Source of the DNA: Porites lobata
Taxonomy: Eukaryota > Cnidaria > Anthozoa > Scleractinia > Poritidae
DNA length: 64,000 nucleotides
NCBI GenBank assembly: GCA_942486035.1
Contig: CALNXK010000157.1
Location: 218,501-282,500 of the forward strand
Reading direction: 5' to 3'
How positions within the stretch are numbered: the first letter of the stretch is position 1; every line of letters begins with the position of its first letter. The notes below the pieces were generated by a model. It was not told where the DNA came from. It ran no database searches and was given only the letters and a program-made list of their open reading frames with translations. This document shows, in pieces, positions 60,511 to 64,000 of this stretch. Both the position numbers and the translations under genes were made by a program.

Positions 60511-63500
60511 GTGAGTCTTTATTCTCTTATTCATATTATTCACATAACAAGCTTACAACGAGCTGCCGCCAAATTTCGCAAGCTGGCATCGATATAAATC
60601 AACCGTAAACTTTTAAAATCATGCTTTCCTTTTTGAATTTTATGATATGAAGAACTGTAAGTTCATTGTAGTTAGTAATTATTTCAGTTTTTTGGCTTAT
60701 TCGTTTTAACTCTTATTTGCAAACAGCGTGCATCAGCTTTTTTTACAAGTTCATTACTCGAAATATACCAGTACTGTCAATTCTAAAAATAGGAACTGAA
60801 GTAATTTTTTTTCATAAAGGATAATACACAACAGTGTTTTTTGTTATATGCACATCCGTAAAAGTCACTCAAAGTTTGGGATTTCGTAGCCAGGGATCGT
60901 TTCACTAAACCCATTTCATGGCATTTTCCGATCTACCATTCAGCAAGTTTATTTTTGTACGCGTACACTGTACAGAGCTCTGTAATTCTCTTAGAGTGTT
61001 TAAGTCCACCAGGAACCTTTATAAGTCTTTAGAGAATTATAAATTCACCTTATGATACCATGTATAAACTCATTTTATAATTTTTTATTATTTTTTTAGT
61101 GTCCTCAATTAGCTTTTATAAGCTAAAGACATCAACACTTAAATAAAGTTGTTATGTTGTTGTGTTATGTTATGCTGCAAATTTTGGAACTTGACAGCAT
61201 GCAAAGAAAGGTGTGTCCAATAGCCTGGGGCTAGTGGACTTTGCTATTGGGCTAGTGATTTTTGTTCTTAACTTGCCCAATGGGCAAGTACTGTTTTTTT
61301 GGGAAATTCAAATTACAGAAGGATTGAAATCAATCCTCTCACTACAAAAGGATTTTGGGGCTAGTTGAAATGACTTGTGGGCTAGCGCATGCTAGCTACA
61401 GCTTGTCCGAATGGCAGGCTGTAAAACTGACTTTCTTTGCACCCAGCTGCTTGATTATTCTCAATAAATAAGGTATAGTGGTGTGAAAACAAGCTGTTTG
61501 AACTGGCTGAAGACGAAATGACAAGACATAAATTTTTCAACCTCCCCCCTCCCCTACCTAACTTCCTGACCACGATCCACAAGATTTTTTCCACTAGTGG
61601 CTTTTGGGCAGAGCTAGCCTAGCCGAGCAGTTAGAGTGCTGGAATTGTAACTAGGATGGAGACCCCTAGTTCAATCCACTCTCCAACCACCAGCTGGCTT
61701 TGTTTTTAGAAGTCCTGAATTCAACTCTTTGGTCACGCTTGTAAACAGGTGACTGATTTGCCTGCAGCCAGTTGTGATTCTTAACCTTGTAAACCACAAT
61801 GAAAACTATTGGTTTAACAGCTGTAATTGTGTTACCCCTATAGAGTCATTTGTTTCTTATGAAGACAATAGCCGAGAGTAGAGAGCAGTTATGTGAACCA
61901 GAAATAAGCTGGGTTGTGACCTTGATGTTTTTGCTTTACTTAATTTACTATTAGTTTTTGAGAAAGCTATGCTAAATGACCACTGTCCATAAAAATAAAG
62001 TACAGTAAATATTGATTTACTTATTTTTTACTGACACGTGGCTTGGGAACCTGTGAGTCCTTGACACCTTCAACTGTGCAACGATATGTTCTGGACAAAT
62101 TCTTTGATGTACGACCAGATGTTGTACAAATATTTTTGGGCTTGCAGCCCCACCTGAGTTGGCATACAGTATATGCAGTTCCTCAACAGTTTCATGAAAG
62201 CTAAGCCGGCTCCTTCCAACTGGCATTACCTCACTGATCATAGACCCCTGTGATATATATTAGACCCTTTTAAGGGGTTGCACAATGTCCTTTACAAGTC
62301 TGAGTTTCAAAAACCTTTAGTTACACATATTTGATGAGAAAGCCTTGTCCATGTCGCAGTTTCAAAGTATCTATGAGTCATTTGTTGCCACTCCAGCTGT
62401 CTTAAAAATGTCACCGTTTCAAGGCCATGTGGCTTGTTAGAAGTTAACCATAACAGGGCCTCATGCACTAGCTAGCTAGCTCACCTTTTTTCTGTTCAAC
62501 TCTTGGAATGTAGGCAAGGATTTACCATGATGAAGGAGATTTGGAGAGGGCGTTCATTTTATATTCCAAGTTTATAACGTGAGTATAGTGTAGTTAAATT
62601 ATTGAAAGTATGATCATACCTGGCTTAAAAAGAGCTTCTACAGTGTAGCTCCATTATAGTTGATAACAATCATGATGTTGTAGTTCATAGTGTTTATAGG
62701 GTGCCCGGTCGAGCTCCAATGTGCCACCAGCTGGTAGAGATGCTCAGTCACTCATTAAACATGAGTTCATTTGCTCTCCTTTTCCATCACAAGTCCTAGG
62801 ATTTCATGGTAACAATCGTTTCCGGTACCGTGTTGTTACCGTGGTCTTAAAATAAAGGGACACTCTTTCTGGGTCCTGAAATCTGGATTTAACCTCCTTT
62901 CAGGAGACACCTTAGCACTCGAAAAGTGACTGACCACAAAAAGCGTGGATAAGTTAAAGTGAATGCTAGTCACAATGACGACAACTTTCACAACATGAAC
63001 TATTAATCGATGTACCACACTTGTGGGATTTTAACACAGAATTTTGCAGAGAAAAGTTGATCATGCATTATTTAACTGTTTGAAATATTGACCACAGCAG
63101 ATTTGGAGGCCGGATAAAAGAAAAATACATTTTATACGTAAGTTGACTATTAACAAACCCCAGTCCAACCTCCATTCAGGGAACACTTTCCCTGGTCCGG
63201 AGGGTGTCCCCTGAATAGAGGTTCTACGGTATATGGTAATAACCTGGATATTGCCAAACTTTTTCATAGCAAACATATTTTTCCAGTCTCTTGACAACTC
63301 ATTATATAAAGGCTCCACTGTTACAAAGCTTTCAGCTGTACCTGAGCTGCCTATGAAATATTGCATGTGTCCTCTGAAAATTGAGGTATGTTAAATTATG
63401 TGTGGTTTGCAGGTTGTTTGTGGAGAAGCTTCCATTACATCCAGAGTATGCTAAAGCACCACCAATTGATAAAGCAAACAACAAGAAGGTCAGTTGTTTT

Positions 63501-63994
63501 TCAGTGTTAATAGTACATGTTGGTGATTTTAGTTGTATTAAAAAACATACAATTGAGGTTAAGGGAGCAGGGGGAAAATGTTTTTTTTAGATCCTCAGGG
63601 GTAGCTGGCATAGGATATTTCTGAGCTAATTATTTACTGCAGGTAAAGTTTATGACAAAAACAGGAGATCCCCTGGTATCTTACTCTTAAGTCTTTCCAA
63701 GCCAGTCTTGAAAGCATTTGAATTCCCCTGAAAAGAGGTAATGGCCAGGTGCTCTCCTCTTCTTCTTTTTAACTCTTTCTGTTGTGAATATGCCTTAAAA
63801 TTTTTGAGGCTGTGGCCCCTTGGTCATGAGAAAATCATCACAGACCTCAGAAACTCTTGATAATTACGTATTTTTTTGTGTGTGTTTTGTAGAGCCTCAG
63901 AAAGGCGTTCAACTTGGCAGAGGAACTAAAAGGAGTTTTAAAGGAACGATATCAGCAGGAATACAACCAGTTCTTAGCTGAGCAGACCAAAAAG
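60385..63994 (+). CDS. STAMBP-like: STAMBP/AMSH-like deubiquitinase gene (5' part only)
   Basis: AMSH is an endosomal JAMM-family metalloprotease that cleaves Lys63-linked ubiquitin chains and works with ESCRT. Four exons are visible: 60385-60510, 62514-62578, 63413-63488 and 63893-63994 (phases 0, 2, 0, 0), 123 residues, then a gtaaga donor near the window end. Seen: N-terminal VRKLVQFAGQVHVDNSI and YFRSGIEM, then GDLERAFILYSKFITLFVEK and LPLHPEYA, followed by a Lys/Glu-rich helix LAEELKGVLKERYQQEY. These match the USP8-dimerisation/MIT-type region of AMSH, which binds CHMP proteins. The catalytic JAMM domain would lie beyond the right edge, so activity and the choice between STAMBP and STAMBPL1 cannot be judged. 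The ATG at 60385 is the only in-frame start and lies in a good context (aaaagATGg). Confidence 0.93.
60511..61198. other. AMSH intron 1, first part
   Basis: 688 bp AT-rich without recognised repeats. Confidence 0.5.
61199..61443 (-). mobile_element. repeat X, copy 2
   Basis: Reverse orientation of 26775-27000: gcaaagaaaggtgtg ... gactttctttgcaccc, with actagccc (ggggctagtgg) and gcttgtccgaatggcaggc segments. Confidence 0.8.
61616..61683 (+). repeat. tRNA-like SINE head
   Basis: agcctagccgagcagttaga (A box) and cccctagttcaatcc (B box). No proper anticodon stem. Inside AMSH intron 1. Confidence 0.55.
61684..62513. other. AMSH intron 1, remainder
   Basis: Likely SINE body just after 61683, then unrecognised AT-rich DNA; a gctagctagctagc-like run at 62469. 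Confidence 0.4.
62514..62578 (+). CDS. AMSH exon 2
   Basis: Reads ARIYHDEGDLERAFILYSKF then IT; family pattern (A)..Y..EGN.E.AF.LY.K(Y/F)IT. Confidence 0.95.
62850..63233. mobile_element. pogo/Tigger-like remnant
   Basis: Two blocks with ggacactctttctgggtcct and cctccattcagggaacact / gtgtcccctgaatagagg, ending aggttctacggta. Only the right end is well preserved. Confidence 0.45.
63413..63488 (+). CDS. AMSH exon 3
   Basis: Reads LFVEKLPLHPEYAKAPPIDK then ANNKK; matches LF(I/V)EKLP.H.(D/E)Y. Confidence 0.94.
63893..63994 (+). CDS. AMSH exon 4
   Basis: Reads SLRKAFNLAEELKGVLKERY then QQEYNQFLAEQTKK; helical stretch of the family (AEELK..LL.+Y..EY). Confidence 0.94.
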
Positions 63995-64000
63995 GTAAGA

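Noticed and set aside
1..64000. CRISPR array, operon, bacterial or viral segment
   Set aside because: No spaced direct repeats of CRISPR type, no dense one-strand ORF blocks, and all genes have animal-type introns.

Overview
This is eukaryotic, AT-rich, intron-rich DNA. All recognisable coding sequence lies on the + strand as short exons (39-516 bp) with GT-AG introns. The repeat content (dozens of short foldback DNA elements, tRNA-derived SINEs, one non-LTR retrotransposon remnant) and the animal-specific gene families point to an invertebrate metazoan. I infer a cnidarian, probably an anthozoan such as a stony coral. That placement comes from repeat style and protein divergence, not from a database search.

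Three genes lie head to tail. (1) A FAM13A/B-type RhoGAP gene occupies about 2073-27179; its first coding exon was not found and may lie off the left edge. The 25 exons I assembled keep one frame to a TAA stop (about 1,056 residues): RhoGAP domain, basic/serine-rich linker, and the two coiled-coil FAM13 blocks. (2) An IKK-alpha/beta-type I-kappa-B kinase gene lies at 33512-56074. Its 26 exons sum to 2,097 bp (698 residues): kinase, ubiquitin-like domain, scaffold/dimerisation helices and a C-terminal NEMO-binding-like motif. (3) The 5' end of a STAMBP/AMSH-type gene (deubiquitinase family) begins at 60385 and runs off the right edge after four exons; only the N-terminal MIT/USP8-dimerisation-like region is visible. 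IKK and AMSH both belong to ubiquitin-linked signalling or trafficking, but nothing in the sequence shows that the three genes are co-regulated.

The introns and the two intergenic stretches (27180-33511, 56075-60384) are filled with mobile-element debris: TA-flanked and TTAA-flanked MITEs, long-arm foldbacks, four tRNA-like SINE heads or full SINEs plus a headless fragment, a 5'-truncated LINE (30640-31587, minus strand) and three minisatellites, the largest a 77-bp unit repeated about 17 times in an IKK intron. Several MITEs are nested inside other MITEs, which gives a readable relative insertion order.

Most notable points: the IKK activation loop has Ser-x-x-x-Thr where vertebrate IKKs have Ser-x-x-x-Ser; the C-terminal NEMO-binding motif reads LEWDFL instead of LDWSWL; a coiled-coil segment of the IKK scaffold seems missing or carried by a damaged exon; and SINEs sit right behind two IKK splice donors. 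I found no clearly novel gene system, RNA gene cluster or CRISPR array.
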